DNA from: Rhodococcoides trifolii
GTDB lineage: Bacteria > Actinomycetota > Actinomycetes > Mycobacteriales > Mycobacteriaceae
Length of the DNA: 64,000 bases
Assembly (NCBI RefSeq): GCF_014635345.1
Contig: NZ_BMCU01000003.1
Location: 822,610-886,609, forward strand
Direction of reading: 5' to 3'
Shown: positions 44,912 through 54,109 of the stretch, piece by piece
How positions within the stretch are numbered: the stretch's first letter is position 1
Layout: every line of letters begins with the position of its first letter
The notes under the pieces: model-generated
The model's input: the letters and a program-made list of their open reading frames with translations, nothing else
Told to the model about the DNA's origin: nothing
Databases searched by the model: none
Made by a program: the position numbers and the translations under genes

Positions 44912-45673
44912 ATGACTGTCCGCGTGGAGCGTTCGGGACCGGTGTTCACCGTCGTTCTGTCCAGGCCCGAGTCCCGCAACGCTGTCGACGGACCCACCGC
45001 CGCCGCCCTGGTGTCGGCGTTCGAGGAGTTCGACGCCGATCCAGACGCCGCCGTCGCCGTTCTCTGGGGCGAGGGCGGCACGTTCTGCGCCGGCGCCGAC
45101 CTCAAGGCCCTCGGCACCGACAGATCGAATTCGGCGACCGAACACGGAGACGGACCCATGGGTCCGACACGCATGCAACTCTCCAAGCCCGTGATCGCCG
45201 CGGTCGCGGGCCACGCGGTCGCCGGCGGGCTCGAACTCGCCCTCTGGTGCGACCTTCGTGTCGTCGAGGAGGACGCCGTGCTGGGTGTGTTCTGCCGCCG
45301 GTGGGGAGTTCCCTTGATCGACGGCGGAACGGTGCGCCTTCCCCGCCTGATCGGCCTCTCGCGCGCACTGGATCTGATCCTCACCGGCCGGGCCGTCGAC
45401 TCGGCCGAGGCGCAGGCGATGGGGCTCGCCAATCGAGTCGTACCCACCGGAACGGCGCGCGACGCCGCAGAGGAACTCGCACACCAACTCGCAGCGTTCC
45501 CGCAGGCGTGCATGCGCGGGGATCGCCTCTCTGCCCTCGAGCAGGAAGGCAAGGACGAGGAAACGGCGATCAGAAACGAATTCCGGCACGGAACGTCCTC
45601 TATCGTCGACGCACTCGACGGCGCCGCACGGTTCGCCGCCGGCGCCGGCAGACACGGATCGTTCGACGAGTGA
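44912..45673 (+). CDS. Crotonase/enoyl-CoA hydratase family protein
   Basis: 253 aa. The crotonase fold shows FCAGADLKAL (oxyanion hole), AAVAGHAVAGGLELALWCDL and the later FCRRWGVPLIDGGTVRLPRL. Of the two catalytic glutamates of enoyl-CoA hydratase, the one in GGLELA is kept and the one in the GQPE-like position is replaced (CRRW), so the reaction may not be simple hydration. A 6-codon ORF (ATG 44895, MTELAT) ends on the ATG of this gene. The stop overlaps the next gene by 4 nt. Likely role is acyl-CoA metabolism. Confidence 0.87.
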   Translation: MTVRVERSGPVFTVVLSRPESRNAVDGPTAAALVSAFEEFDADPDAAVAVLWGEGGTFCAGADLKALGTDRSNSATEHGDGPMGPTRMQLSKPVIAAVAGHAVAGGLELALWCDLRVVEEDAVLGVFCRRWGVPLIDGGTVRLPRLIGLSRALDLILTGRAVDSAEAQAMGLANRVVPTGTARDAAEELAHQLAAFPQACMRGDRLSALEQEGKDEETAIRNEFRHGTSSIVDALDGAARFAAGAGRHGSFDE

Positions 45674-46926
45674 GCCGTCTGTCCATCGTGGACGAGATGT
45701 TCCTGAGAACTCATCGTGGTCTGGGAACTCCCGTTGCGCTGCAAGGTTTGTGGGTCGTCGACGAAGAGGTCGAACTCGGTGTCCTCGAGGACTTCCATCG
45801 CCGCCTCGCCCTCGGAACTCTCGGCCGGCAGGTCGTCACACCGCGCATTCCGGGGGCACGCAGACGGTGGGTGACGTCGCGGGACACCTTGCCTCTGACG
45901 GTCGACGACACCCTCGCCGACGGTGACGTCATCGCATGGGCCGACCGGCAGGGCGACCTCGAACTCGACCCCGAGTTCGGCGTCGGATGGCGGCTGTCGA
46001 CCGCTCGGGTGACCGGGGGCGGAACCGTCGTCTCGCTGGTGTGTTCGCACGCGCTCGCCGACGCTGCCGGTCTCGTCGACGCGGCAGATGCGGCGCTCAC
46101 CGGTCGCCCCGCACCGGTGACCGACGAACCGGACGGCACCGACCGCTCCGACGCGGTGGATCAGCTTCGGATCGTCGGAGGCGGGACCGCTCGCGCACTG
46201 GGCACGTTGATCACCGACCCGATGCGACGCGCCGAGCTGATCGCCTACGTGCGCGACAACCGGTCCGCGCCCGTGGCGGCGGCGCCCGAAGCGAACTGGT
46301 CTCCCCCGTCGTTCGTCGTGGATTACTCTGCAGCGCAATGGAACACCGTTGCCAAGGCAGGCGGCGGCACCTCCAACGTGTTGTTCGCGGCCGTCGTTGC
46401 CACCGCAACGCGACTGCTTCTCGGACGGGATCGGGTGACCCTGAGCATCCCCGTGCGGATGGTGCGCGCCGGGTCGGCCGCGAACTCGGTCTCGATGAGC
46501 GAGGTGGCCGTCCGGGCCTCGGACACCCTCGCCACCATTCGGACGACGGCGAAATCTGCCTACGGTGTTCCGATCGGAGGGCCGGCCGGATTCCCCGAGG
46601 AGCTGTTGCAGGTGGTGTCGGACCGCGTGGCGTCCAAGCTGGCGCCCATGCCCGGTCAGCGCGATGCGCTGTGCTCCAACATCGGACCTCTCCCCGACAC
46701 GTTGAGCCTGGGGCGAGGCACTCGCATTTCGACGCGTGCCATTCATCCCCGCCTCGACGCAGCCGGGGCTTTGAAGATGCGAACGACGCTGTCCGCGTAC
46801 ATCTCTCGGTTTCACGACCGGTACACGATGTCGATCGTCGGCACCGATCCGCTCGCGCGAGTCGAGCTCGAGGGGGTTCTTCGTGAGGCGTCGGCGCAGT
46901 GGAACCTCGAACCTCGGTTCTGGTGA
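45670..46926 (+). CDS. Condensation/wax-ester-synthase-like acyltransferase
   Basis: 418 aa from GTG 45670, overlapping the crotonase stop (GTGA). The HxxxD active site reads VCSHALADAAGLVDA, and the second half has SNVLFAAVVATATRLLLGRD and LCSNIGPLPDTLSLGRGTRI, the plan of CoA-dependent acyltransferases of the condensation/WS-DGAT superfamily (BAHD-like). It would move an acyl group from CoA to an alcohol or amine acceptor. Substrates are unknown. The tight coupling to a crotonase gene suggests a shared acyl-CoA pathway. Confidence 0.75.
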   Translation: MSRLSIVDEMFLRTHRGLGTPVALQGLWVVDEEVELGVLEDFHRRLALGTLGRQVVTPRIPGARRRWVTSRDTLPLTVDDTLADGDVIAWADRQGDLELDPEFGVGWRLSTARVTGGGTVVSLVCSHALADAAGLVDAADAALTGRPAPVTDEPDGTDRSDAVDQLRIVGGGTARALGTLITDPMRRAELIAYVRDNRSAPVAAAPEANWSPPSFVVDYSAAQWNTVAKAGGGTSNVLFAAVVATATRLLLGRDRVTLSIPVRMVRAGSAANSVSMSEVAVRASDTLATIRTTAKSAYGVPIGGPAGFPEELLQVVSDRVASKLAPMPGQRDALCSNIGPLPDTLSLGRGTRISTRAIHPRLDAAGALKMRTTLSAYISRFHDRYTMSIVGTDPLARVELEGVLREASAQWNLEPRFW

Positions 46927-46958
46927 ACGCGAGTCCGGTGAGACTAGAGTTCGTCGGT

Positions 46959-47204
46959 ATGAGTGATTCGGACATCCACGCACGCATCAAGGATTTGATC
47001 GACCAGGAGCACGAGCTGAGGTCCAAGACCGAGGCCGGTGACCTCGATCCGGCCGAGGAGCGGTCACAGCTCAAAGCGCTGGAGGAGTCTCTCGACCAGG
47101 CGTGGGACCTGTTGCGTCGCAGGCGCGCTCGCATCGACGGCGGGCTGTCCCCCGACGATGCGGAGACGGCCAGCGTCAACCAGGTCGAGGGCTACCTGCA
47201 GTAG
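46959..47204 (+). CDS. DUF2630 small protein
   Basis: 81 aa from ATG 46959. DIHARIKDLIDQEHELRSKT, SQLKALEESLDQAWDLLRRR and a C-terminal NQVEGYLQ are the DUF2630 pattern, a helical hairpin of unknown role found across actinobacteria. It lies 32 bp after the acyltransferase gene and may share its transcript. It is convergent with the SDR gene (7-bp gap). Confidence 0.85.
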   Translation: MSDSDIHARIKDLIDQEHELRSKTEAGDLDPAEERSQLKALEESLDQAWDLLRRRRARIDGGLSPDDAETASVNQVEGYLQ

Positions 47205-47211
47205 GAGTCGC

Positions 47212-47964
47212 TCACGCGAACCGTCGCGTCACCTCGGTGGGGAGAAAACGCAACGCCGCGTCGATACCGCGCCACTTCAGACCCGGCAACGGCACCCGCG
47301 TCGACTCCTTCTCGATCGCGGACACCATTGCCGACACGCCCTCGTCCAGAGTGGCCAGAAGTGGTCCGGTGTCGCCCGCACCGGCCGACATGTCGGTCGC
47401 GATGTACCCGGGAAGCAGCGTCGTCACGACGATCTTCGTTCCCGACAGTTCGATGTCGAGCGCCTCGCCGAGCGCGGACACCCCGGCCTTGGACGCGGAG
47501 TACGCCGCCTTCGAACCCGGGAGCCCGCGGGACGCACTCACGGAGGACACCAGCACCAGGTGTCCGAATTTCTGGGCCCGAAAAATCTCCAGAGCGGCTT
47601 CCGCCTGCGACAGGGCGCCGACGAAATTCGTCTGCGCCGTAGCGAGATTCGCTGCAGCCTTGCCGGTGCCGATCTTCGCCCCCTTGCCCAAGCCGGCGTT
47701 GACGATCACCCGGTCCAACCCGCCCAGCTCGTCGCGTAGTTCACTGAACACGCGCACCACGGCGTCGTGATCGGTGACGTCGAGCGGCGCGATCGCGACG
47801 GTGATCCCCGGCGCCGAGGTTCGCAACTCGTCGCGCACCGCCTCGAGCCGGTCCACGCGCCGGGCGCACAGCGCGAGATCGCGTCCCATGGCCGCGAATC
47901 GTCGCGCCATCTCTTCGCCGAGACCCGAGCTCGCACCGGTGATGAGGATCTTCTGCCGCGTCAT
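47212..47964 (-). CDS. Short-chain dehydrogenase/reductase
   Basis: 250 aa. Cofactor motif ITGASSGLGEEMARRFA, NNAG-equivalent VNAGLGKGA, catalytic Ser in VLVSSVSASRG and YxxxK in AAYSASKAGVSAL. The Arg after the first strand (CARRVDRL) suggests NADP preference. It would oxidise or reduce a hydroxyl/keto group, possibly on a lipid, since classical SDRs of this branch act on fatty acyl chains; the substrate is not known. TAAGGT 8 nt before ATG marks a leaderless promoter. Confidence 0.9.
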   Translation of the reverse strand: MTRQKILITGASSGLGEEMARRFAAMGRDLALCARRVDRLEAVRDELRTSAPGITVAIAPLDVTDHDAVVRVFSELRDELGGLDRVIVNAGLGKGAKIGTGKAAANLATAQTNFVGALSQAEAALEIFRAQKFGHLVLVSSVSASRGLPGSKAAYSASKAGVSALGEALDIELSGTKIVVTTLLPGYIATDMSAGAGDTGPLLATLDEGVSAMVSAIEKESTRVPLPGLKWRGIDAALRFLPTEVTRRFA

Positions 47965-47972
47965 GGTTCAGT

Positions 47973-47995
47973 ACCTTAGGGCGCGGGAATACCGT
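47973..47995. promoter_or_regulatory. Divergent leaderless promoters for the SDR and FAD oxidoreductase genes
   Basis: Minus strand: TAAGGT (47973-47978), 8 nt before ATG 47964. Plus strand: TACCGT (47990-47995), 6 nt before ATG 48002. Only 37 bp separate the two start codons. Confidence 0.5.
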
Positions 47996-48001
47996 GGTGT
48001 G

Positions 48002-49444
48002 ATGAGCCAAGAGACCAAGTCCGAATACGACGTCATCGTGATCGGCGGTGGACCCGTCGGCGAGAACGCCGCAAGTTACGCGATCGCCGGCAGCGACCGC
48101 ACCGCCGCGATCATCGAAGCCGAACTCGTGGGCGGTGAATGTTCCTACTGGGCATGCATGCCCAGCAAGGCCCTGCTGGTGCCCGGCTCGGTTCTCGAAC
48201 AGGCTCGAAACATGCCCGGCGTCAAGGAGATCGTCGGAGACCGCGAGCTCGACACGGCTGCCGTCCTCGCCCGGCGCGAGAGCTACACGCACGGCCTCGA
48301 CGATTCGTCGCAGGTGGACTGGGCCGAGGGTGCCGGCATCGACGTGATCCGCGGGCACGGGCGGCTGTCCGGGCCGCGAACGGTCACTGTCGGCGATCGC
48401 ACGATCACCGCACGTCACGCGGTCGTCCTGGCCACCGGCACGACGGCATCGATCCCGTCCACCCCCGGCCTGCGCGAAGCGCTCCCCTGGGTCTCGCGCG
48501 ACGCGACCAACCTCCACAAGGTTCCCGAGCGGGTCATCGTGGTTGGTGGTGGGGTGGTGGCATGCGAATCGGTCACCTGGCTGCTGTCGCTCGGCACTCG
48601 CGAGATCACCATGGTGGTGCGCGGGAAGTCGCTTCTGTCCGGGAACGAACCCTTCGCCGGAGAAGCCGTCGCGAAGTCGCTGCAGGACAAGGGCGTACGG
48701 ATCCTGTTCGGCGCTTCGCTGGACGGCGTCGATCGACCCGACGCCCGCGATACCGGCTACGGACACATCCACGGCGGGCCGGTGACCGTGACCGTGAACG
48801 GCGAATCGGTCACTGCGGACGAAATCGTCGTGGCCGCGGGACGACGGCCCGCGTCCGGCGATCTCGGTCTCGAATCGGTCGGCGTGGACGGCGGTACGTC
48901 CATCGAGGTCGACGATCATCTCCAGGTCCGGGGCGTCGACGGTGAGTGGCTCTACGCCGTCGGCGACGTCAACGGCCGGGCGCTGCTCACCCACATGGGC
49001 AAGTATCAGGGTCGAGTGTGCGGAGACGTGATCGCAGCGCGCGCGACGGCACAACAACTCGGCGAATCGCGATTCAGCGCGTCGGCCGATCACGGGCAGA
49101 TCCCGCAGGTCGTGTTCACCTCGCCAGAGGTCTCGGCGGTGGGCATCTTCGAGAAAGAAGCCCGCGACCAGGGCATCGACGTGGAAATCGTCGAGAGCGA
49201 CATCGCCGTGGCGGGATCGTCGCTGCAGCAGGACAACTACACCGGCCACGCCAAACTGGTGGTCGACAAGACCACCGACACCATCGTTGGTGCAACGTTC
49301 GTCGGTCCGGGTGTGGCCGAACTGGTGCACGCCGCGACGATCGCCGTGGTCGGCAAGGTCCCGCTGGACAGCCTGTGGCACGCGGTCCCGTCGTACCCGA
49401 CGGTCAGCGAGATCTGGTTGCGGTTGCTGGAGTCGCGGAGGTAG
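48002..49444 (+). CDS. FAD-dependent pyridine nucleotide-disulfide oxidoreductase
   Basis: 480 aa from ATG 48002. FAD motif DVIVIGGGPVGENAA, redox disulfide GGECSYWACMPSK (Cys47 and Cys52, CxxxxC), NAD(P) motif VIVVGGGVVACES and second FAD motif LYAVGDVNGRALLTHMGKYQ. The dimer-interface end reads HAVPSYPTVSEIW: where lipoamide and mycothione reductases have HPT, this has YPT, so the usual proton-transfer histidine is missing. It is probably a disulfide or quinone reductase of uncertain substrate, not a standard E3. It is divergent from the SDR gene. Confidence 0.87.
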   Translation: MSQETKSEYDVIVIGGGPVGENAASYAIAGSDRTAAIIEAELVGGECSYWACMPSKALLVPGSVLEQARNMPGVKEIVGDRELDTAAVLARRESYTHGLDDSSQVDWAEGAGIDVIRGHGRLSGPRTVTVGDRTITARHAVVLATGTTASIPSTPGLREALPWVSRDATNLHKVPERVIVVGGGVVACESVTWLLSLGTREITMVVRGKSLLSGNEPFAGEAVAKSLQDKGVRILFGASLDGVDRPDARDTGYGHIHGGPVTVTVNGESVTADEIVVAAGRRPASGDLGLESVGVDGGTSIEVDDHLQVRGVDGEWLYAVGDVNGRALLTHMGKYQGRVCGDVIAARATAQQLGESRFSASADHGQIPQVVFTSPEVSAVGIFEKEARDQGIDVEIVESDIAVAGSSLQQDNYTGHAKLVVDKTTDTIVGATFVGPGVAELVHAATIAVVGKVPLDSLWHAVPSYPTVSEIWLRLLESRR

Positions 49445-49483
49445 ACCCAATTCGCGGCGATGCGGGCCGGCGAACTCGGGCAG

Positions 49484-50044
49484 TCAGTGGCCCAGCGGCT
49501 GGGCGCGGCGGACCGAATCGGCGGCGCGCCCGGCATCGAGTTCGACCGGTGAGATCACGATGCCCTGCCCGACGCGGAGAATTCCCGAACTGATCGGCTG
49601 CGCGCGTAGTCCGCCGCGACCGATCAGTGCCTTGCGGGTGCCGTCGACCACCATCGTGTCCATCCACGAACAGGGGTGCGCCGGTCGGCCTCCGCGGAAC
49701 AGGATGGGCCCGTCGCCGGTGTCGAGGACGAACTCCTCACCCCGCAGAGGGTCGAGCTCGAGCCCGCGCACCACGACGTTTCTGCGCGCGACGGCCGGAT
49801 CGACGTCCTGCGCCACTGCCTCCCACGCCTCCATGGCCAGGAACGTCACTGCTGCTTCCGTGTGCGCTTTCACGCCGAAGAAGCGGTCGCCGCGGATGCC
49901 CTTGCCGGCCACGATGTCGACGTGGTCGGGCAATGTCGTCGGAACGTCGGCCGGCCCGTTCTTTGCGCGGCCGAAATACGCGTGCGTAGGTGAGACGAGC
50001 AACTGAATTATCTGGATCGGGTACTCATGTGTCACACCATTCAT
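49484..50044 (-). CDS. MOSC domain protein
   Basis: 186 aa from ATG 50044 with AGGAGA upstream. VDIVAGKGIRGDRFFG, AVTFLAMEAWEAV and RRNVVVRGLELDPLRGEEFVL give the MOSC beta-barrel; GGRPAHPCSWMD holds the conserved cysteine that ligates molybdenum in mARC/YiiM-type proteins. It may act in sulfur carriage or N-hydroxylated compound reduction. There is no N-terminal MOSC_N domain. Divergent from the carboxylesterase gene by 44 bp. Confidence 0.88.
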   Translation of the reverse strand: MNGVTHEYPIQIIQLLVSPTHAYFGRAKNGPADVPTTLPDHVDIVAGKGIRGDRFFGVKAHTEAAVTFLAMEAWEAVAQDVDPAVARRNVVVRGLELDPLRGEEFVLDTGDGPILFRGGRPAHPCSWMDTMVVDGTRKALIGRGGLRAQPISSGILRVGQGIVISPVELDAGRAADSVRRAQPLGH

Positions 50045-50075
50045 TGTCTCCTGTTACCCGTGGAACGGTGTTACG

Positions 50076-50081
50076 TATAGT
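50076..50081 (+). promoter_or_regulatory. -10 element of the carboxylesterase gene
   Basis: TATAGT lies 7 nt before ATG 50089, a near-consensus actinobacterial -10 at leaderless distance. Confidence 0.5.
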
Positions 50082-50088
50082 CCGAAGG

Positions 50089-51648
50089 ATGGGCAACGCA
50101 GCGCAGACCACCGACGTCGACACTGTCGAAGGCACCCTTCGGGGTCGCAGGCAGGGAGACGTGGTGACCTGGCGCGGAATTCCCTACGCCGCTCCCCCGG
50201 TCGGACCGTTGCGTCTGCGCGCACCGCAGCCGGTGCAGCCGTGGACGGGTGTGCGTGACGCGCTCGACTGGGGCAAAGCTGCGTCACAGGGTCGCGCCGG
50301 CACGATGCTCGGACCGGGCAAGTACCAGGAGACCAGCGAAGACTGCCTGACCCTCAACGTCGTGGCACCGGCCACCACACCGGTGAAGCCGCGTCCGGTC
50401 ATGGTCTTCATCCACGGTGGCGCGTACATCCTCGGAACCTCCGCGACACCGTTGTACGGCGGCATTTCGTTGGCGCGCAAGGGCGAGATCGTCTACGTGT
50501 CGATGAACTATCGCCTCGGTGCGCTCGGTTACCTCGACCTGTCGACGTTCTCCACACCGACTCGCCCCATCGACAACAACCTCGGCGTCCGCGACCACGT
50601 GGCTGCTCTGGAATGGGTGAAGCGCAACATCGCACGGTTCGGCGGCGATCCCGACAACGTCACCATCTTCGGCGAATCAGCCGGTGGTACCGCCGTCACC
50701 ACGCTGATGGCGACCCCGGCAGCGAGCGGGCTGTTCCACAAGGTCATCGCCGAGAGCGCAGCGCCCGGCCTGGTTCTCACGTCCGCGCAGACCGCCGATT
50801 TCGCACGCGAATACATCGAGTTGCTCGGCATCGACCGCGCCGACGCCGCCGCGCGGCTCGAAGCACTGGACACCAAGACCCTCGGGAAGGCCGGCAACAC
50901 ACTGGCCAAGATCATCTCCGAGCGCTCTCCCGGCCTCCTCCCCTTCGGTCCCGTCATCGACGGTGACTACATTCCCGACGCGCCGCTCGCCACGTTCGAG
51001 AACGGCGACGCCACGCGCGTGCCCCTGATCATCGGCACGAACAAGCGCGAGGGAACCCTGTTCCCGCGGTTCCTCGACGCCCTGCCGACCAACCCGGTCC
51101 GGATCCACACGTTGTTCCAGAACACCGACCCAGCGGCGGAAGAGCGTGTGACCGGCGCGTACACGGGCTACCCGAAGTCCGCCGCCGCCATCGACGTCGG
51201 CGGTGACTACACGTTCTGGAAACCGTCCGTGGAATTGATGGAGGCACACTCGGAGTTCGCACCGACCTTCGCATACCGCTACGACTTCGCCCCGCGGTTG
51301 CTGCGGCTGCTCGGATTGCACGCTACCCACGGATCGGAATTGTTCGCCGTCTTCGACATCTACAGCACGCTGTTCGGTAAGTTCGTAACCCTGATCGGGG
51401 ACCGCAAGGGTGCGGCAAGGGTGTCCGAGGAAATGCAGGCGCACTGGATCTCGTTCGCGCGCACCGGATCTCCGTTGCCCACGTGGCCGAAGTTCGACAC
51501 CACCTCGAGGTCGACGCGAATCCTGGACGCGCAGAGCCGAGTCGAGAACGATCCCAACTTCCGCAAGCGGATCGCCTGGGACGGGTACGTCGGCTACAAC
51601 GGTGCCCTCGACTCCGAGACCGCGAGCCAGAAGGACAACGTGGGCTGA
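50089..51648 (+). CDS. Type-B carboxylesterase/lipase
   Basis: 519 aa from ATG 50089. VVTWRGIPYAAPPVGPLRLR, EDCLTLNVVAP, VMVFIHGGAYILG (oxyanion hole) and VTIFGESAGGTAVTTLMATP (Ser197) are the carboxylesterase-B signatures; an acidic residue and THGSELFAVF with the catalytic His follow. There is no signal peptide, so it works in the cytosol on ester or carbamate substrates. It ends 6 bp from the convergent glycosylase gene. Confidence 0.93.
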   Translation: MGNAAQTTDVDTVEGTLRGRRQGDVVTWRGIPYAAPPVGPLRLRAPQPVQPWTGVRDALDWGKAASQGRAGTMLGPGKYQETSEDCLTLNVVAPATTPVKPRPVMVFIHGGAYILGTSATPLYGGISLARKGEIVYVSMNYRLGALGYLDLSTFSTPTRPIDNNLGVRDHVAALEWVKRNIARFGGDPDNVTIFGESAGGTAVTTLMATPAASGLFHKVIAESAAPGLVLTSAQTADFAREYIELLGIDRADAAARLEALDTKTLGKAGNTLAKIISERSPGLLPFGPVIDGDYIPDAPLATFENGDATRVPLIIGTNKREGTLFPRFLDALPTNPVRIHTLFQNTDPAAEERVTGAYTGYPKSAAAIDVGGDYTFWKPSVELMEAHSEFAPTFAYRYDFAPRLLRLLGLHATHGSELFAVFDIYSTLFGKFVTLIGDRKGAARVSEEMQAHWISFARTGSPLPTWPKFDTTSRSTRILDAQSRVENDPNFRKRIAWDGYVGYNGALDSETASQKDNVG

Positions 51649-51654
51649 TCGGCC

Positions 51655-52521
51655 CTACTTGACCAGACGCGACAGTCGACGGTCGGCGAGCACCTTGCCG
51701 CCCGTCTGACACGTCGGGCAGTACTGGAACGACCGATCGGCAAACGACACCTCGCGCACCGTGTCTCCACACACGGGGCACGGAAGTCCGGTTCTCGCAT
51801 GCACTCTCATGCCCGAGCGTTTCTCGCCCTTCAGCCTGGCCGCGTCCTGGCCGGCCGATCGGTCCACGGCATCGAGCAGCAACGTGCGCATGGCCTCGTA
51901 GAGGGTGTGAATCTGCGCATCGCTCAACGACTTCGACGTCGCGAACGGCGACAGCTTGGCCAGATGCAAGATCTCGTCGCTGTACGCGTTGCCGACGCCG
52001 GCCAGCAGCGACTGGTCGACGATGGAGTTCTTGATGCGCGCCGTGGTGCTCCGCAGAATTTCGGCGAAGTCGAGTTCGGTCACCTCGAGGGCATCGGGAC
52101 CGAGTCGCGCGATGCCCGGAACTTCCTGCGGATCTCGCACCACCCACACCGCAAGCCGCTTCTTGGTCCCGGCTTCGGTGAGGTCGAACGCGGGCGTCAG
52201 ACCTTCCGGGGTGAAGAGGTGAACCCGCAGTGCCAGTGGACCTTTGCCGGGTTTCGGCGGCGTCGCGCTGGGATTGTCCGTCCACCGCAGCCAACCACCG
52301 CGCGAGAGGTGCGTGATCATCCACAATCCGCCCGCCTGCACCGCAAGGTGCTTTCCGAAACGGGCGGCGTCGGTGATGTCCTTGCCCTGCATCTCGGTGA
52401 TGGGCGGCTCGAACGTCTTCAGAACGCTCAGCGCGGCAACGTCGATCCGGCCGATGACGGCGCCGAGAGCGTGCTCGCGCAAGAATCCCGCGAGGGCTTC
52501 GACCTCGGGTAACTCGGGCAT
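51655..52521 (-). CDS. Fpg/Nei-family DNA glycosylase/AP lyase
   Basis: 288 aa from ATG 52521. MPELPEVEAL gives the catalytic Pro2 and Glu3. KNSIVDQSLLAGVGNAYSDE is the helix-two-turn-helix, and the C-terminal zinc finger is CPVC...CPTCQTGG. It removes oxidised bases and nicks abasic sites. It resembles the second, shorter mycobacterial Fpg2/Nei group rather than classic MutM; which lesion is preferred cannot be told. It starts 5 bp after the cobF stop. Confidence 0.9.
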   Translation of the reverse strand: MPELPEVEALAGFLREHALGAVIGRIDVAALSVLKTFEPPITEMQGKDITDAARFGKHLAVQAGGLWMITHLSRGGWLRWTDNPSATPPKPGKGPLALRVHLFTPEGLTPAFDLTEAGTKKRLAVWVVRDPQEVPGIARLGPDALEVTELDFAEILRSTTARIKNSIVDQSLLAGVGNAYSDEILHLAKLSPFATSKSLSDAQIHTLYEAMRTLLLDAVDRSAGQDAARLKGEKRSGMRVHARTGLPCPVCGDTVREVSFADRSFQYCPTCQTGGKVLADRRLSRLVK

Positions 52522-52526
52522 GACTT

Positions 52527-53282
52527 CTACGATAGGCGGGATCGGCGCACGAGGTAAGTGTCCATGACCCACCCGGCGCGGCTTTTGACCTCGGCGCGTA
52601 CCCGCTCGATCTCGTCGACCACGTCCGCGACCCTGCCGGCGACTTCTCGCGCGTCGGCAGTTCCGAGGTTGGCGCCCCACCAGATGTCCCACTCGGGCAG
52701 TGCGGTGAAGCTGCAGTCGGAGTCGAGCATCACGACGGCGGCGTCGACACCCTCCGGCAGTCCGTGGTCGCGCAGATTGCGGCCGGTGGTGACGTGCACG
52801 GCCTCCCCCACTCGGTTCAGCACGATGCGGTGCTGCGCGGCGAGCGCGGACACACTGGTGACGCCGGGAATCACGTCGTAGTCGAAACCGACTCGGCCGA
52901 GCGCGAGGATCCGTTCGATCACGCGAATCGTACTGTCGTACAACGACGGATCGCCCCAGACCAGGATTGCGCCGACGGCGTCCTCGGGTTCGGCGGCGAT
53001 GGCGTCGGAGATGCGCGCTGCCCGACGGGCGTGCCAATCGTCGACCGCGTTCCCGTAGTCGGCGGGGGTGCGGTCACGCGGCGGGTCCTCGATCTCGACG
53101 ACTCGATGTTCCCGAGTGACGTGCTCGGCCAAGATCTCTGTCCGGACGTCCACGAGGCCCTGCTTGGGGTTGCCCTTGTCGATCACGAAGAAGACGTCGA
53201 CCGTGTTCATGGCTTTGACGGCCTGCACGGTGACCTGGTCGCGATCACCCGCGCCGATACCGATGAGGTGCAGCACTCGCAT
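52527..53282 (-). CDS. cobF: Precorrin-6A synthase (deacetylating)
   Basis: 251 aa from ATG 53282. The tetrapyrrole methylase fold is shown by [45 protein letters not shown] and [17 protein letters not shown]. CobF methylates C-1 of precorrin-5 and releases the acetyl group in aerobic cobalamin synthesis. No other cob gene is nearby, a scattered position common in Rhodococcus. TAGGCT on the minus strand lies 8 nt before the ATG, so the gene probably has a leaderless promoter overlapping that of thyA. Confidence 0.92.
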   Translation of the reverse strand: MRVLHLIGIGAGDRDQVTVQAVKAMNTVDVFFVIDKGNPKQGLVDVRTEILAEHVTREHRVVEIEDPPRDRTPADYGNAVDDWHARRAARISDAIAAEPEDAVGAILVWGDPSLYDSTIRVIERILALGRVGFDYDVIPGVTSVSALAAQHRIVLNRVGEAVHVTTGRNLRDHGLPEGVDAAVVMLDSDCSFTALPEWDIWWGANLGTADAREVAGRVADVVDEIERVRAEVKSRAGWVMDTYLVRRSRLS

Positions 53283-53290
53283 GGGAGATG

Positions 53291-53300
53291 AGCCTAAACT
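53291..53300. promoter_or_regulatory. Overlapping divergent -10 elements of cobF and thyA
   Basis: Minus strand TAGGCT (53291-53296) is 8 nt before cobF ATG 53282. Plus strand TAAACT (53295-53300) is 8 nt before GTG 53309. The two hexamers share 2 bp, so polymerase cannot open both at once. Confidence 0.55.
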
Positions 53301-53308
53301 CAGCTCTC

Positions 53309-54109
53309 GTGATCGTTCCCACCCCGTACGAAGATCTGCTGCGCCTCGTCCTCGAGACGGGCACCGCCAAGGCCGATCGCACCGGAACCGGCACCACCAG
53401 CCTGTTCGGACATCAGATGCGGTTCGACCTGTCCGAGGGCTTCCCTCTCGTCACCACCAAGAAGGTTCATCTGAAGTCGATCGTCTACGAGCTGCTGTGG
53501 TTCCTGCGTGGGGAGTCCAACGTGGGGTGGTTGCAGGAACACGGGGTCAGTATCTGGGACGAATGGGCCGATCCGGCGGGCGAGCTGGGCCCGGTCTACG
53601 GCGTGCAGTGGCGATCGTGGCCCACGCCGTCGGGCGAGCACATCGACCAGATCTCGCAGGTAATCGAGACCCTGAAAACCGATCCCGACTCGCGGCGGAT
53701 GATCGTCTCGGCATGGAACGTGGCAGACATCCCGTCGATGGCCCTCGCGCCGTGCCACGCGTTCTTTCAGTTCTACGTCGCGGACGGCAAGTTGAGCTGC
53801 CAGCTGTATCAGCGCAGCGCCGACCTCTTTCTCGGCGTTCCCTTCAACATCGCCAGCTACGCGCTGTTGACCCACATGGTCGCAGCGCAGGCTGGTCTCG
53901 CCGTGGGCGACTTCGTCTGGACCGGCGGCGACTGCCACATCTACGACAACCACGTCGACCAGGTTCGCGAACAGCTCTCTCGCGACGCGTTTCCCAGCCC
54001 TACTCTGCAACTGGCACAACGGGATTCGGTCTTCGATTACACGTTCGACGATGTTGCGATCGTCGGGTATCAGCACCACGCACCCATCAAGGCGCCCGTC
54101 GCGGTATGA
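53309..54109 (+). CDS. thyA: Thymidylate synthase
   Basis: 266 aa from GTG 53309, chosen because TAAACT stands 8 nt upstream and the protein then begins [18 protein letters not shown] like mycobacterial ThyA; ATG 53288 would add 7 residues and has no proper SD spacing. Catalytic Cys149 lies in [43 protein letters not shown] and [10 protein letters not shown] complete the family pattern. It makes dTMP from dUMP with methylene-tetrahydrofolate. The stop overlaps the folA start by 4 nt. Confidence 0.96.
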   Translation: MIVPTPYEDLLRLVLETGTAKADRTGTGTTSLFGHQMRFDLSEGFPLVTTKKVHLKSIVYELLWFLRGESNVGWLQEHGVSIWDEWADPAGELGPVYGVQWRSWPTPSGEHIDQISQVIETLKTDPDSRRMIVSAWNVADIPSMALAPCHAFFQFYVADGKLSCQLYQRSADLFLGVPFNIASYALLTHMVAAQAGLAVGDFVWTGGDCHIYDNHVDQVREQLSRDAFPSPTLQLAQRDSVFDYTFDDVAIVGYQHHAPIKAPVAV

